From: Metabacillus lacus
GTDB lineage: Bacteria; Bacillota; Bacilli; Bacillales; Bacillaceae
Assembly (NCBI RefSeq): GCF_009674805.1
Contig: NZ_WKKI01000034.1
Span: 1 to 43,630, forward strand
DNA length: 43,630 nucleotides
Direction: 5' to 3'
Below the pieces are notes generated by a model, which saw only the letters and a program-made list of their open reading frames with translations, was not told where the DNA came from and did no database searches. This document shows positions 1 to 8,436 of this stretch, one piece after another. Position 1 is the first letter of the stretch. Each line of letters begins with the position of its first letter. A program made the translations under genes and the position numbers.

Positions 1-123
1 TAAGGCTTCTAACCGTCGGTGCAACGGGATAGCCTAATCCATAACTAGCGGTTACGCTGGTGTTCTTAGGAATCCCCCACTTCAAACAGCTCGCAAGAGC
101 AGTTAAGTGGCGGGTAGTTCAAA
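1..123 (+). mobile_element. Right end of an IS200/IS605-family element (omega-RNA-like 3' end)
   Basis: The segment looks like the 3' terminus of an IS200/IS605 or IS1341 element. A structured region ends in the typical block AATCCCCCACTTC (71-83), then a hairpin whose arms are CCCCCACTT (74-82) and AAGTGGCGGG (105-114), then TAGTTCAA. In this family the transposase recognises such subterminal hairpins, and the same sequence forms the scaffold of the guide RNA of TnpB. Any tnpB would lie to the left, outside the window. No transposase is visible here, so it may be a complete element cut by the window edge or an orphan end. The exact terminus (about 119-123) is inferred. Confidence 0.62.
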
Positions 124-290
124 TGAAAGATACTCCATCTTGTAACAAGGCAGGATTGGTAAAAGGCCGCAGCAAACAAGAGTTATACTTCAAAAAATAA
201 AATTTTCCAAAAAGATTCAACCAACCTTTTGTTTTTTGTTAAAATAGAGAGAATGATAGAATACTTGTCGATTTGAAAGTGGGTGGCATC

Positions 291-1052
291 TTGGGTAAGA
301 TAATCGCAATTGCAAACCAAAAAGGAGGCGTAGGCAAAACCACGACTTCTGTGAATCTGGGAGCTTGTCTCGCATACATAGGAAAAAGGGTTTTGCTGGT
401 CGATATAGATCCTCAGGGAAATGCGACAAGCGGAATAGGCATCGAAAAGGCGGATGTTGACCAATGCATATACGATATTTTAGTTGATGATATTGATGTG
501 AAAAAGGCGGTCAAGCCCAGTGCAGTGGAAAATCTTGATGTGATTCCCGCTACTATACAGCTTGCAGGAGCAGAGATTGAGCTTGTTCCCACTATCTCCA
601 GAGAGGTTAGGCTGAAGCGCGCTCTGGAGGGAATTAAGCAGAACTACGATTATATTATTATCGACTGCCCTCCCTCTTTAGGACTCTTGACTCTGAATGC
701 CCTGACGGCCTCCGACTCTGTCATTATTCCTGTACAGTGTGAATATTACGCTTTGGAAGGACTCAGCCAGCTTTTGAATACTGTGCGGCTTGTCCAAAAG
801 CATTTAAATACAGAGCTGATGATAGAAGGTGTCCTTCTGACCATGCTCGATGCAAGGACAAACCTTGGCATTCAGGTCATTGAGGAAGTAAAGAAATACT
901 TCAGGGATAAAGTATATAAAACGATTATTCCCAGAACAGTCAGGTTAAGTGAAGCACCCAGTCATGGTCAGCCTATTATTCTCTATGATCCTCGCTCAAG
1001 AGGAGCAGAAGTGTATTTAGATTTGGCAAAGGAAGTGGTTGGAAATGGCTAA
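291..1052 (+). CDS. soj: Chromosome-partitioning ATPase ParA/Soj
   Basis: This is a Walker-type ATPase that works with ParB in origin segregation and modulates DnaA. The deviant Walker A motif KGGVGKTTT lies near residue 10. Walker B is [12 protein letters not shown], and the switch region DIDPQGN follows the classical pattern. From the TTG at 291 ([13 protein letters not shown]) the protein has 253 residues, the same as B. subtilis Soj. The reading frame is open upstream to a TTG at 273, but that would add six residues absent from homologues. A GTGGGTGG stretch just upstream is a usable ribosome-binding site. The stop overlaps the start of spo0J by 8 nt, so the two are translationally coupled. 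Confidence 0.97.
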   Translation: MGKIIAIANQKGGVGKTTTSVNLGACLAYIGKRVLLVDIDPQGNATSGIGIEKADVDQCIYDILVDDIDVKKAVKPSAVENLDVIPATIQLAGAEIELVPTISREVRLKRALEGIKQNYDYIIIDCPPSLGLLTLNALTASDSVIIPVQCEYYALEGLSQLLNTVRLVQKHLNTELMIEGVLLTMLDARTNLGIQVIEEVKKYFRDKVYKTIIPRTVRLSEAPSHGQPIILYDPRSRGAEVYLDLAKEVVGNG

Positions 1053-1902
1053 AGGATTAGGAAAGGGAATTAACGCACTTTTTTCCAATATGGAGGCCTC
1101 CAAAGAAGAGCTCGTCCAGGAAATAGAGCTGAAACTGCTTCGTCCAAACCCATATCAGCCTCGTAAAGTCTTCCAGGAGGAAGCTATTCAGGAATTGAAA
1201 GAGTCCATTCTGGTTCATGGCATACTTCAGCCAATCATCGTAAGGAAAAGCATTAAAGGATATGAGATTGTGGCCGGGGAAAGGCGTTTCCGGGCAGCTA
1301 AAGCTGCCAGCTTCAAGACCATCCCTGCAGTTGTACGAGAACTTTCTGAACAGCAGATGAGGGAAATCGCACTCCTCGAAAATCTTCAAAGAGAGGATTT
1401 GTCTCCTCTGGAGGAAGCGCAGGCTTATCAATCCTTGCTGGACTCACTGAACATTACCCAGGAAGAGCTGGCAAAAAGACTGGGTAAAAGCCGTCCTCAC
1501 GTCGCAAACTATTTGAGGCTGCTGACTTTGCCGGAGTCTGTACAGAATCTGCTGGCTCAGGGAAAACTGTCAATGGGCCATGGCAGAACCTTGCTGGGCT
1601 TGAAGAAAAAAGACAAGCTTCCTCTCTTAGTGGAAAAGGTTGTCCGGGAACAGCTGAATGTCCGGCAGGTGGAGCAGCTCGTTCAGCAAATGAATGAACA
1701 TGTTCCACGTGAAACAGAAAAACGAAAGCAGTTGGAAAAGTCTCCTCTTATAAAAGAAAAAGAGTCTTCTTTACGAGAATATTTTGGGACATCTGTATCG
1801 ATTTCCCGCAGCAAGAAAAAAGGAAAAATTGAGATTGAGTTTCTCTCAGAAGAAGATCTTGAGCGAATTCTTCAGCTTCTTGGAGAAAAGAGAGATATAT
1901 AG
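1045..1902 (+). CDS. spo0J: Chromosome-partitioning protein ParB/Spo0J
   Basis: ParB is a CTPase clamp that loads on parS, spreads, and recruits SMC; in Bacillus it also relieves Soj-dependent inhibition of sporulation. The N-terminal [13 protein letters not shown] motif contacts Soj. The ParB/Srx CTP-binding domain contains GERRFRAAK (about residues 75-83), followed by [14 protein letters not shown] and a helix-turn-helix with [17 protein letters not shown]. The C-terminal dimerisation segment ends with an acidic-hydrophobic stretch similar to B. subtilis. I chose the ATG at 1045 (285 residues) over a TTG two codons upstream because it matches the family start. A parS site lies within its own coding sequence. 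Confidence 0.97.
   Translation: MAKGLGKGINALFSNMEASKEELVQEIELKLLRPNPYQPRKVFQEEAIQELKESILVHGILQPIIVRKSIKGYEIVAGERRFRAAKAASFKTIPAVVRELSEQQMREIALLENLQREDLSPLEEAQAYQSLLDSLNITQEELAKRLGKSRPHVANYLRLLTLPESVQNLLAQGKLSMGHGRTLLGLKKKDKLPLLVEKVVREQLNVRQVEQLVQQMNEHVPRETEKRKQLEKSPLIKEKESSLREYFGTSVSISRSKKKGKIEIEFLSEEDLERILQLLGEKRDI
1701..1716. promoter_or_regulatory. parS site (ParB loading site) inside spo0J
   Basis: The 16-mer TGTTCCACGTGAAACA is a perfect match to the Bacillus parS consensus TGTTNCACGTGAAACA. Its place inside spo0J is the same as in B. subtilis. ParB loads here and slides outward to recruit condensin. Confidence 0.97.
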
Positions 1903-1913
1903 AATAGAATGAG

Positions 1914-1936
1914 CCATCTTATCAGGTGGTTTTTTT
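1914..1936 (+). terminator. Intrinsic terminator after soj-spo0J
   Basis: A short stem, CCATCT / AGGTGG with loop TATC and one G-U pair, is followed directly by seven T residues. It lies 11 bases after the spo0J stop. Confidence 0.75.
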
Positions 1937-1958
1937 ACATGCTTAGGGGGTACGTCTT

Positions 1959-2669
1959 GTGGTCTTATTAGGTAGTATCATCAATGCTTTAGGAATCATA
2001 GCGGGAACGATTATCGGCCTTCTGCTTCGAAGAATTCCTGAACAGATGAAACAAACTGTTATGGTTGGAATTGGATTATCTATTATTGTGTTAGGAATCG
2101 ATATGGCGCTGCAAAGCAGAGATTTCTTTTATGTCATCATCAGCCTTGTCATTGGTGCAGTAATTGGCGAGCTCCTGAACCTTGAAGGAAAACTGTATGC
2201 TGTCGGAAAATGGCTCGAATTTAAATTTGGAAAAAAAGGCTCGGAGAATAGCAGCATATCTCAAGGGTTTGTTACTGCCACGCTCATTTTTGTAATTGGA
2301 GCGATGGCGATTATTGGTGCAATGGATAGCGGGTTGCGCGGAGATCATTCAGTGCTTCTTACAAAATCGATGATAGATGGTTTTACAAGTATTATACTGG
2401 CAAGCACATTGGGAATAGGTGTCATGTTCTCTGCTGTACCAGTATTCTTGTATGAAGGTTCTATTGCCCTGCTGTCCAATGTGATTCAGCAGTCTATCGC
2501 TGACTCCCTGCTGCAGGGGCTGATTTCAGAACTAACAGCAACAGGCGGAGTATTGATAGGGGCAATTGGCTTGAACATGCTGGGTATTATCTCAATCAGG
2601 GTTGCTAATTTGCTGCCAAGCCTTTTGATGATTATGTTGATTGTGATTGCTCAATATCTGTACTTCTAG
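1959..2669 (+). CDS. DUF554 family integral membrane protein (YdfK/YqgA-like)
   Basis: The protein has 236 residues and about six hydrophobic segments. It shows the DUF554 pattern: an N-terminal MVLLGSIINALGIIAGTIIG segment, then repeated glycine-rich membrane stretches such as FVIGAMAIIGAMDSGL and GGVLIGAIGLNMLGI. Function of the family is unknown, though transport has been suggested from topology. The start is a GTG preceded by TTAGGGGG at a good distance. It occupies the place where B. subtilis carries yyaB. Its last 38 bases overlap the end of the convergent yyaC gene. Confidence 0.85.
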   Translation: MVLLGSIINALGIIAGTIIGLLLRRIPEQMKQTVMVGIGLSIIVLGIDMALQSRDFFYVIISLVIGAVIGELLNLEGKLYAVGKWLEFKFGKKGSENSSISQGFVTATLIFVIGAMAIIGAMDSGLRGDHSVLLTKSMIDGFTSIILASTLGIGVMFSAVPVFLYEGSIALLSNVIQQSIADSLLQGLISELTATGGVLIGAIGLNMLGIISIRVANLLPSLLMIMLIVIAQYLYF

Positions 2670-3282
2670 TAACAATGCTGATTTCACTCAGCCACTTTTT
2701 CTTTTGGGAAGCTCTTCTTGCTATATAAATGCTCTCAGCTTCTTTAATACTTTCAGCAATAATATCTGCCATAGCCATGACTAAATGAAGCCTTGTGTTT
2801 TGCAGAACAAAATATTCCATAAAACCGCTGACATTCACAATGCCTGTTATGTGCATGCTGCCGACTTCAGGGAGAATTTTATTCACGCCTGCTCCTGGTC
2901 TCAAAGGTCCCGGACTGGCAAGGAATGTTCCAACGCTGTTTAATTTTCCCAAGCATGCATCAATGGCAATGATATAAGGGAATTTATGTTTTTTATTAAT
3001 ATATTCTATCGTATCTTCAAGATTAACAGCATGAACTGGATCCTTTAACGTGCCGTAAACAGGAAATTGGGATAGCTGCCGGTTCAGCTTGGCGCCCACT
3101 AAAGGCCCGAGACTGTCTCCCGTGGAACGGTCAGTTCCGATGCAGAGGATTACAATCGGCTTATATCCAAGCTTCGGAAGCAATGCTGTAATGCTTTCCG
3201 TCAGCAATGGAACAGCCAGCTGGTTTTCATATGAGATGCGGTCTGGTTCTTTCGGAGATAAAAATCCTGGCTTCAGACTCAT
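2632..3282 (-). CDS. yyaC: Spore protease YyaC (GPR/HybD-like fold)
   Basis: The product belongs to the YyaC family, which shares a fold with the germination protease GPR and hydrogenase maturation peptidases and is found in spore formers. Visible motifs are ILCIGTDRSTGDSLGPLVG (the substrate/metal loop region), IIAIDACLGK, and GSMHITGIVNVSGFMEYFVL. From the ATG at 3282 the protein has 216 residues, close to family length. The frame runs 20 codons further upstream, but the strong GGGAGG site sits just before the internal ATG (MSLKPGF). The gene is convergent with the DUF554 gene and overlaps it tail to tail. Confidence 0.92.
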   Translation of the reverse strand: MSLKPGFLSPKEPDRISYENQLAVPLLTESITALLPKLGYKPIVILCIGTDRSTGDSLGPLVGAKLNRQLSQFPVYGTLKDPVHAVNLEDTIEYINKKHKFPYIIAIDACLGKLNSVGTFLASPGPLRPGAGVNKILPEVGSMHITGIVNVSGFMEYFVLQNTRLHLVMAMADIIAESIKEAESIYIARRASQKKKWLSEISIVTRSTDIEQSQST

Positions 3283-3507
3283 GAAATCCCTCCCTTTCTT
3301 TAAGTAGTAATAGTATACGGATTTTTTTCCATTAATATACATAACGTGCTGGAAAATTGAATTATCTTCTTATTGATTTTGATACCCAAAAATGGCAGTA
3401 AACACATCATTTTTTTATTGAAAACTTTCATGTAATATGCTACAGCTATGAATCAGCCTGAAAAATTGATAAAATAGGTCCATTAAGTTTTAAAAAAGGT
3501 GATTACT

Positions 3508-4380
3508 TTGAAGAGACTAAACGATATATGGGATAGGGCTGCTGTTCATATCACGAATGAAAATCTCTGGTTTGCGCTTGGAGAAGGGTTCATTAAAATC
3601 ATAACCATCCTTGTGCTTTCTTCTGTGATTATTAGAATCGGCAAATTAACAATCAGAAAAGTATTTTCCTTTCGTACAAAGTCACCGCTTCGGATTTCGG
3701 AACGCCGGGAAAATACGCTGTCCAGGCTTTTAGAAAATGTGCTGACTTATACGGTTTATTTTGTTACTTTAATGATGGTGCTGGAAACGTTAACCCTTGA
3801 TGTGCGTGCCCTGCTGGCCGGAGCAGGAATTGTCGGGCTTGCTGTTGGCTTTGGAGCTCAAAACCTTGTAAGAGATGTGATTTCAGGCTTTTTCATTATT
3901 TTTGAAGATCAATTTTCAGTTGGTGATCACATTCGGGTTGGCACCTTTGAAGGAACTGTAGAGGAAATCGGTTTAAGAACAACCAAAATCAAAAGCTGGA
4001 CAGGCGAGCTTCATATTCTTCCTAACGGAAACATCAATGAAGTAACGAATTTTTCCCTTCATAACAGTGTTGCGTTTGTGGATGTAAGTATCGCTTATGA
4101 AGAAAATATAGAAACCGCAGAACGCGTGCTGATAGATCTTCTTGCTGCTTTGCCGGATAAGTATGAAGATATGGTAGCACCGCCGGAACTTCTTGGCGTG
4201 CAGGCGCTGGGCAAATCAGACGTTGTTCTAAGGGTTGTTTCTGAAGTATTGCCAATGCGGCACTGGTATATAGCAAGACAGCTGAGGAAGGAAATCAAAG
4301 ATGCACTTGATGCTCATAACATTGAAATTCCCTTCCCGCGCATTGTGATGTATAACCGGGATGAAGAAATGAAAGGGTGA
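3508..4380 (+). CDS. Small-conductance mechanosensitive channel, MscS family
   Basis: A 290-residue MscS-type channel that releases solutes on hypo-osmotic shock. Two N-terminal membrane helices (about residues 20-43 and 75-97) precede the pore helix, rich in glycine and alanine: LLAGAGIVGLAVGFGAQ. The family continuation NLVRDVISGFFIIFEDQFSVGD follows, then the beta domain (VEEIGLRTTKIKSWTGELHILPN). The first in-frame GTG (3499) lies inside the AAAAGGTGATT ribosome-binding site, so I chose TTG at 3508. The gene stands directly before the DUF951 gene. Confidence 0.93.
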   Translation: MKRLNDIWDRAAVHITNENLWFALGEGFIKIITILVLSSVIIRIGKLTIRKVFSFRTKSPLRISERRENTLSRLLENVLTYTVYFVTLMMVLETLTLDVRALLAGAGIVGLAVGFGAQNLVRDVISGFFIIFEDQFSVGDHIRVGTFEGTVEEIGLRTTKIKSWTGELHILPNGNINEVTNFSLHNSVAFVDVSIAYEENIETAERVLIDLLAALPDKYEDMVAPPELLGVQALGKSDVVLRVVSEVLPMRHWYIARQLRKEIKDALDAHNIEIPFPRIVMYNRDEEMKG

Positions 4381-4385
4381 TAGGC

Positions 4386-4592
4386 ATGCAGGATAAGGAT
4401 TTTGGGTTAAATGATGTTGTGGAAATGAAAAAGCCGCATCCATGCGGTGCAAACCGCTGGAAAATTATCCGAATGGGTATGGATATCCGCATAAAGTGCG
4501 AGGGATGCTCTCACAGCCTGATGATGCCGCGCCGGGAATTTACGAGAAAAGTAAAAAAAATACTCATCAAGCATATTGCAGAAGAGGCATAG
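4386..4592 (+). CDS. yyzM: DUF951 family small protein (YyzM-like)
   Basis: A 68-residue basic protein of the DUF951 family. It has the family core: DVVEMKKPHPCGANRW near the N-terminus, then IKCEGCSHSLMMPRREFTRK. The two cysteine groups (HPCG and CEGC) suggest metal binding, though this is unproven. The ATG at 4386 lies 5 bases after the mscS stop and follows GGGTGAT; an upstream in-frame GTG overlaps the mscS stop. The gene is conserved between mscS/yyaC and ychF in many Bacillaceae. Confidence 0.88.
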   Translation: MQDKDFGLNDVVEMKKPHPCGANRWKIIRMGMDIRIKCEGCSHSLMMPRREFTRKVKKILIKHIAEEA

Positions 4593-4751
4593 GTTCAGCC
4601 TGTGCTTTTCCTGCGTCTAAAAACTGCAGAGATGGTGCTGCCGCGTGATTGGCTTGTCATTTCCTGCTATAAAAACTATAATTGTTGAAGATTGATGGAA
4701 ATTGAGACTGTTTGATCGTCTTGTTATATAGATAGAAGGAGTGAAATCATA

Positions 4752-5852
4752 ATGGCATTGACGGCTGGGATAGTAGGTCTTCCCAATGTTGGGAAATCGA
4801 CCTTATTTAATGCAATTACACAAGCAGGGGCTGAATCGGCGAACTACCCTTTCTGTACAATAGATCCGAATGTGGGTATCGTAGAGGTGCCGGACGAAAG
4901 GCTGCAAAAACTGACAGCTCTTGTAAATCCGAAAAAAACAATTCCAACTGCTTTTGAGTTTACGGATATTGCAGGCATTGTAAAAGGAGCGAGCAAAGGA
5001 GAGGGGCTGGGCAACAAATTTTTGTCCCATATCCGCCAGGTAGATGCAATCTGCCATGTTGTAAGATGCTTTGCTGATGACAACATCACTCATGTGTCAG
5101 GAAAAGTAGATCCTATTTCAGATATTGAGACAATTAATCTGGAATTGATTCTTGCTGATCTGGAGTCTGTTGAAAAAAGAATTGGCCGTGTCGAAAAGCT
5201 TGCGAAACAGAAGGATAAAGATGCAGTTTACGAGTTTGAAGTTCTTGCAAAGTTGAGAGATGCTTTTGAGCAGGAGCGCCCTGCACGTTCTGTAGAGTTT
5301 ACAGAAGAGCAGCTGAAATGGGCGAAGCATCTTCACCTTCTCACCATCAAGCCGATATTGTATGTGGCGAATGTGAGCGAGGACGAAGTGGCTGATCCTT
5401 CCGATAATGAATATGTAAAGCAGGTTTCAGAGTATGCCGCAAATGAGAATGCTGAAGTAATCGTTGTGTGTGCAAAAATTGAATCTGAGATTGCCGAGCT
5501 TGAAGGAGAAGAAAAGGACATGTTCCTTGAAGAGCTTGGAATTGAAGAATCCGGGCTCGATCAGCTGATTAAAGCTTCCTACCACCTGCTTGGCCTTGCT
5601 ACGTATTTTACTGCGGGTGAGCAGGAAGTACGGGCTTGGACATTCAGAAAAGGTATGAAGGCTCCTCAATGTGCAGGAATCATTCATACCGACTTTGAAA
5701 AAGGATTTATCCGTGCAGAAACAGTTTCCTATGATGACCTTCTTGCTGCCTCTTCCATGGGTGCTGCAAGAGAAGCGGGAAAAGTCCGTCTTGAAGGAAA
5801 AGAATATCTTGTACAGGATGGAGATGTTATTCATTTCCGTTTCAATGTGTAA
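4752..5852 (+). CDS. ychF: YchF/OLA1-type ribosome-binding P-loop ATPase
   Basis: This 366-residue protein belongs to the YchF subfamily of Obg-like P-loop proteins, which prefer ATP and bind ribosomes. The G1 motif GLPNVGKSTLF starts at about residue 8. The G3-like motif FTDIAGIVKGASKGEGLGNKF follows. The specificity motif reads ANVSE instead of NKxD, as expected for ATP-preferring YchF. A coiled helical region (about 130-190) and a C-terminal TGS domain (TYFTAGEQEVRAWTFRKG onward) complete the standard layout. In B. subtilis it is called engD or yyaF and also stands just upstream of rpsF. The AGAAGGAGTG site supports the start. Confidence 0.97.
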   Translation: MALTAGIVGLPNVGKSTLFNAITQAGAESANYPFCTIDPNVGIVEVPDERLQKLTALVNPKKTIPTAFEFTDIAGIVKGASKGEGLGNKFLSHIRQVDAICHVVRCFADDNITHVSGKVDPISDIETINLELILADLESVEKRIGRVEKLAKQKDKDAVYEFEVLAKLRDAFEQERPARSVEFTEEQLKWAKHLHLLTIKPILYVANVSEDEVADPSDNEYVKQVSEYAANENAEVIVVCAKIESEIAELEGEEKDMFLEELGIEESGLDQLIKASYHLLGLATYFTAGEQEVRAWTFRKGMKAPQCAGIIHTDFEKGFIRAETVSYDDLLAASSMGAAREAGKVRLEGKEYLVQDGDVIHFRFNV

Positions 5853-5873
5853 TATATCTCTATAAAAAAGAGT

Positions 5874-5909
5874 GCTGTCCGATATCTCAGGACAGCTTCT
5901 TTCTATTTG
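5874..5909 (+). terminator. Intrinsic terminator after ychF
   Basis: A perfect 7-bp stem GCTGTCC / GGACAGC is followed by TTCTTTCTATTTG. It separates ychF from the rpsF promoter. Confidence 0.75.
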
Positions 5910-5938
5910 TTGCAATATCATAAAAAGTTTGATATAAT
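5910..5938 (+). promoter_or_regulatory. Sigma-A promoter of rpsF-ssbA-rpsR
   Basis: A -35 box TTGCAA (5910-5915) and a perfect -10 box TATAAT (5933-5938) are 17 bases apart. Transcription would start near 5945, giving a leader of about 65 nt before rpsF. Confidence 0.85.
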
Positions 5939-5944
5939 TTCAAC

Positions 5945-6004
5945 TTGTGAGTAATTTAATTATTGCTCCTTGCCCAATAAGGGCCGTTTAGACCAAAAGG
6001 AGGT
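5945..6004 (+). promoter_or_regulatory. Probable S6:S18 autoregulatory leader of the rpsF operon
   Basis: The short leader contains a TTGCCC-AATAA-GGGCCG stem-loop with the CCG trinucleotide described as the recognition element of S6:S18 in leaders of this operon. The ribosome-binding site AAAGGAGGTG follows directly. The assignment rests on position and the CCG-bearing hairpin; I could not fold it or compare it with the covariance model. Confidence 0.55.
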
Positions 6005-6009
6005 GTAAG

Positions 6010-6303
6010 ATGATGAGACAATACGAAATTATGTATATCATCCGTCCAAACATTGAAGATGAAGCTAAAAAAGCTCTAGTTGAGCGTTTCAACAGCATCC
6101 TTACTGATAATGGTGCAGAGTTGAATGAAGCTAAAGAGTGGGGCAAACGTCGCCTTGCTTATGAAATCAATGATTTCCGTGATGGCTACTACATGCTTTT
6201 GAATGCTTCTGCTGAAAATGCTGACGCTGTTAACGAGTTCGACCGTTTAGCAAAAATCAGCGAAGATATCATTCGCCACATGGTTACTAAAAAAGAAGCT
6301 TAA
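6010..6303 (+). CDS. rpsF: 30S ribosomal protein S6
   Basis: Small-subunit protein S6, which forms a dimer with S18 on the 16S rRNA platform. The N-terminus [12 protein letters not shown] is diagnostic, and [21 protein letters not shown] is the conserved RNA/S18-binding block. The 97-residue length is usual. Two ATG codons stand in tandem (6010 and 6013) behind a strong AAAGGAGGTG; either may be used. It is the first gene of the rpsF-ssbA-rpsR operon. Confidence 0.97.
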   Translation: MMRQYEIMYIIRPNIEDEAKKALVERFNSILTDNGAELNEAKEWGKRRLAYEINDFRDGYYMLLNASAENADAVNEFDRLAKISEDIIRHMVTKKEA

Positions 6304-6382
6304 TTTCCATTAATGATAATAAAAAATGACTTTGGTGGATATCCATCGAGTTATTAAGAACATTCTTTTAGGAGTGATTCTG

Positions 6383-6916
6383 ATGATGAATCGGGTTGTG
6401 TTAGTCGGCAGACTTACGAAAGATCCTGAATTGCGTTATACACCAAGTGGCGCAGCTGTTGCTACATTCACTTTAGCTGTTAATCGTGCTTTTACGAATC
6501 AGCAGGGTGAACGTGAGGCAGACTTTATTAACTGTGTGGTTTGGCGCCGTCCAGCTGAGAACGTGGCTAACTTTTTGAAAAAAGGCAGTCTTGCAGGCGT
6601 TGATGGGCGAGTACAATCCCGCAGCTATGAGGATCAGACAGGAAAACGTGTATATGTGACCGAAGTTGTTGCAGAAAGCGTACAGTTCCTTGAGCCTAAA
6701 GGCAGCGGCGGCAATAATAATAATAATAACAACAACAGCTACTATGGTGGCGGCCAGCAGGGACAGCAGCAGGGCGGTCAAAATCCGTACGGTTCAGACC
6801 AGAATCAGCCACAGCGAAATAACAACAACAACCAAGGTCGTACCAGCTTCGATGACGATCCATTTGCAAATGATGGTCGCCCAATCGATATTTCTGATGA
6901 TGACTTGCCGTTCTAA
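6383..6916 (+). CDS. ssbA: Single-stranded DNA-binding protein SsbA
   Basis: The essential SSB coats single-stranded DNA at forks and recruits repair and restart proteins. From ATG 6383 ([20 protein letters not shown]) it has 177 residues. The OB fold covers about residues 3-105. A low-complexity linker rich in Asn, Gln and Gly follows, and the acidic C-terminal tip DISDDDLPF is the canonical partner-docking peptide. The frame is open 57 bases further upstream, but TTAGGAGTGATT just before 6383 marks the start. The asparagine run in the linker is encoded by an AAT/AAC triplet repeat (about 6714-6736), which could change length by slippage. Confidence 0.97.
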   Translation: MMNRVVLVGRLTKDPELRYTPSGAAVATFTLAVNRAFTNQQGEREADFINCVVWRRPAENVANFLKKGSLAGVDGRVQSRSYEDQTGKRVYVTEVVAESVQFLEPKGSGGNNNNNNNNSYYGGGQQGQQQGGQNPYGSDQNQPQRNNNNNQGRTSFDDDPFANDGRPIDISDDDLPF

Positions 6917-6927
6917 GTTATTTCTAA

Positions 6928-7197
<270 letters not shown>

Positions 7198-7213
7198 TAT
7201 ATCTAATAGATTG

Positions 7214-7247
7214 AAAAAAGCAGTGAGGTCTCCTTGCTGCTTTTTTT
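7214..7247 (+). terminator. Intrinsic terminator of the rpsF operon
   Basis: An imperfect stem AAAAAGCAGTGAGG / CCTTGCTGCTTTTT with a short loop ends in a run of seven T. The following 229 bases up to yybS hold no convincing gene. Confidence 0.85.
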
Positions 7248-7476
7248 ATTCGCCGCAAACTTCTATGACTGTTTAAACCTTCAGCAAGCTCCTGTACCAG
7301 ACTATAAATTCCACTTTAAGGAAATGATAAGATCGATAACATCCCTTTCCCCCTCTCCACAGCAGGCCTGGACTGCTGTCAGGCGATCTTGTACATTTGG
7401 TGAACAGCTTCGGGAAATTTGCCTTCCAAAGTCTATTTCCTTACAATAAGATATGGAGTCTAAATGAGGTGACAAT

Positions 7477-8394
7477 TTGAAACGTACAAACGCAATTACA
7501 GAAGGAGCAGTTCTTCTTGCTCTTTTTGCTATTTTTATATTTATAGCGCTCTACATACCGATTATAGGCGGAATCGCAGTGTTCTTTCTTCCTCTCCCGT
7601 TTATCGTGTATGGCATGAGGCATGGTCTGAAAAGCGCCGCAATTATGTTTGTTGCAGCACTGGCTGTTGTTTTCATAATAGGAGCAGCACCTGCACTGCC
7701 CCTTGTACTGATTACAGGCGCAGGCGGTATTGCGATGGGCTATTTCTATCGCAAGTCACAGACAGGTCCTGCCATAGCAGCAGGAACAATCGGTTATACA
7801 GGCGGGCTTTTAATTTCCTATATCATCATAGTCAGCCTTCTGGGTGTTAATATTGCTGAGCTGGCAGAAGAGTCCTTGAACCAGTCTGTTTCCATATTAG
7901 AGTCATTCGGACAGACGAGTGAAGCGCAAATTGAACAGGCCAGAGCCATGATGGATCTTTTTCAAAACATCATCCCTGCTTTTTTGTTAATAATGGGTGC
8001 GGTTATGGCGTTTATCTCCCATATTATTGCGATTCCTGTCCTGAAAAGACTCAGGATGGAAATTCCCCGGCTGAAGCCGTTTAGGGAATGGATGCTGCCC
8101 ATCAGCTTGATTTGGTATTTTCTGATTGCAACCATCCTTCTCATGGTTAACCTTGATGAAGGAGGCTTTGTTTATATTGCAGTCATCAATATTTACTATG
8201 TCTTGCAAATACTGTTGGCGGTTCAGGGCTTCTCGTTTATCTTTTTCTATTTTCATCAGAAAAAGCTATCAAAAGCGATTCCTGTTCTCATCCTGATTTC
8301 TTCCTTAATTGTTCCAATTTTGCTTTATCTCATTAGAATCTTAGGTATAATTGATTTAGGATTTCAGTTGCGCAAACGAATTAAAAAAAAGTAG
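7477..8394 (+). CDS. yybS: YybS family membrane protein (DUF2232)
   Basis: A 305-residue integral membrane protein with about eight hydrophobic segments, similar in length and sequence to B. subtilis YybS (DUF2232). The N-terminal KRTNAITEGAVLLALFAIF and the glycine-rich LVLITGAGGIAMGYFYR loop match the family. Its substrate is not known; the topology recalls the S components of ECF vitamin transporters, which is only a suggestion. TTG at 7477 is preceded by GAGGTGA. It lies 42 bases ahead of gdpP and is probably co-transcribed with it. Confidence 0.9.
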   Translation: MKRTNAITEGAVLLALFAIFIFIALYIPIIGGIAVFFLPLPFIVYGMRHGLKSAAIMFVAALAVVFIIGAAPALPLVLITGAGGIAMGYFYRKSQTGPAIAAGTIGYTGGLLISYIIIVSLLGVNIAELAEESLNQSVSILESFGQTSEAQIEQARAMMDLFQNIIPAFLLIMGAVMAFISHIIAIPVLKRLRMEIPRLKPFREWMLPISLIWYFLIATILLMVNLDEGGFVYIAVINIYYVLQILLAVQGFSFIFFYFHQKKLSKAIPVLILISSLIVPILLYLIRILGIIDLGFQLRKRIKKK

Positions 8395-8436
8395 CATTAT
8401 TTTGAACATGTTTCACTGTTGCGAGGAGTTGAAAAA

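Noticed and set aside
183-464. Minus-strand frame of 93 codons over the soj start
   Set aside because: It is antisense to the certain soj coding region and lacks any start signals.
7234-7449. 71-codon frame between rpsR and yybS
   Set aside because: It starts inside the terminator, has no ribosome-binding site and no recognisable sequence.
8405-8420. Third parS-like site upstream of gdpP (TGTTTCACTGTTGCG)
   Set aside because: Only the left half matches parS; the right half lacks GTGAAACA.
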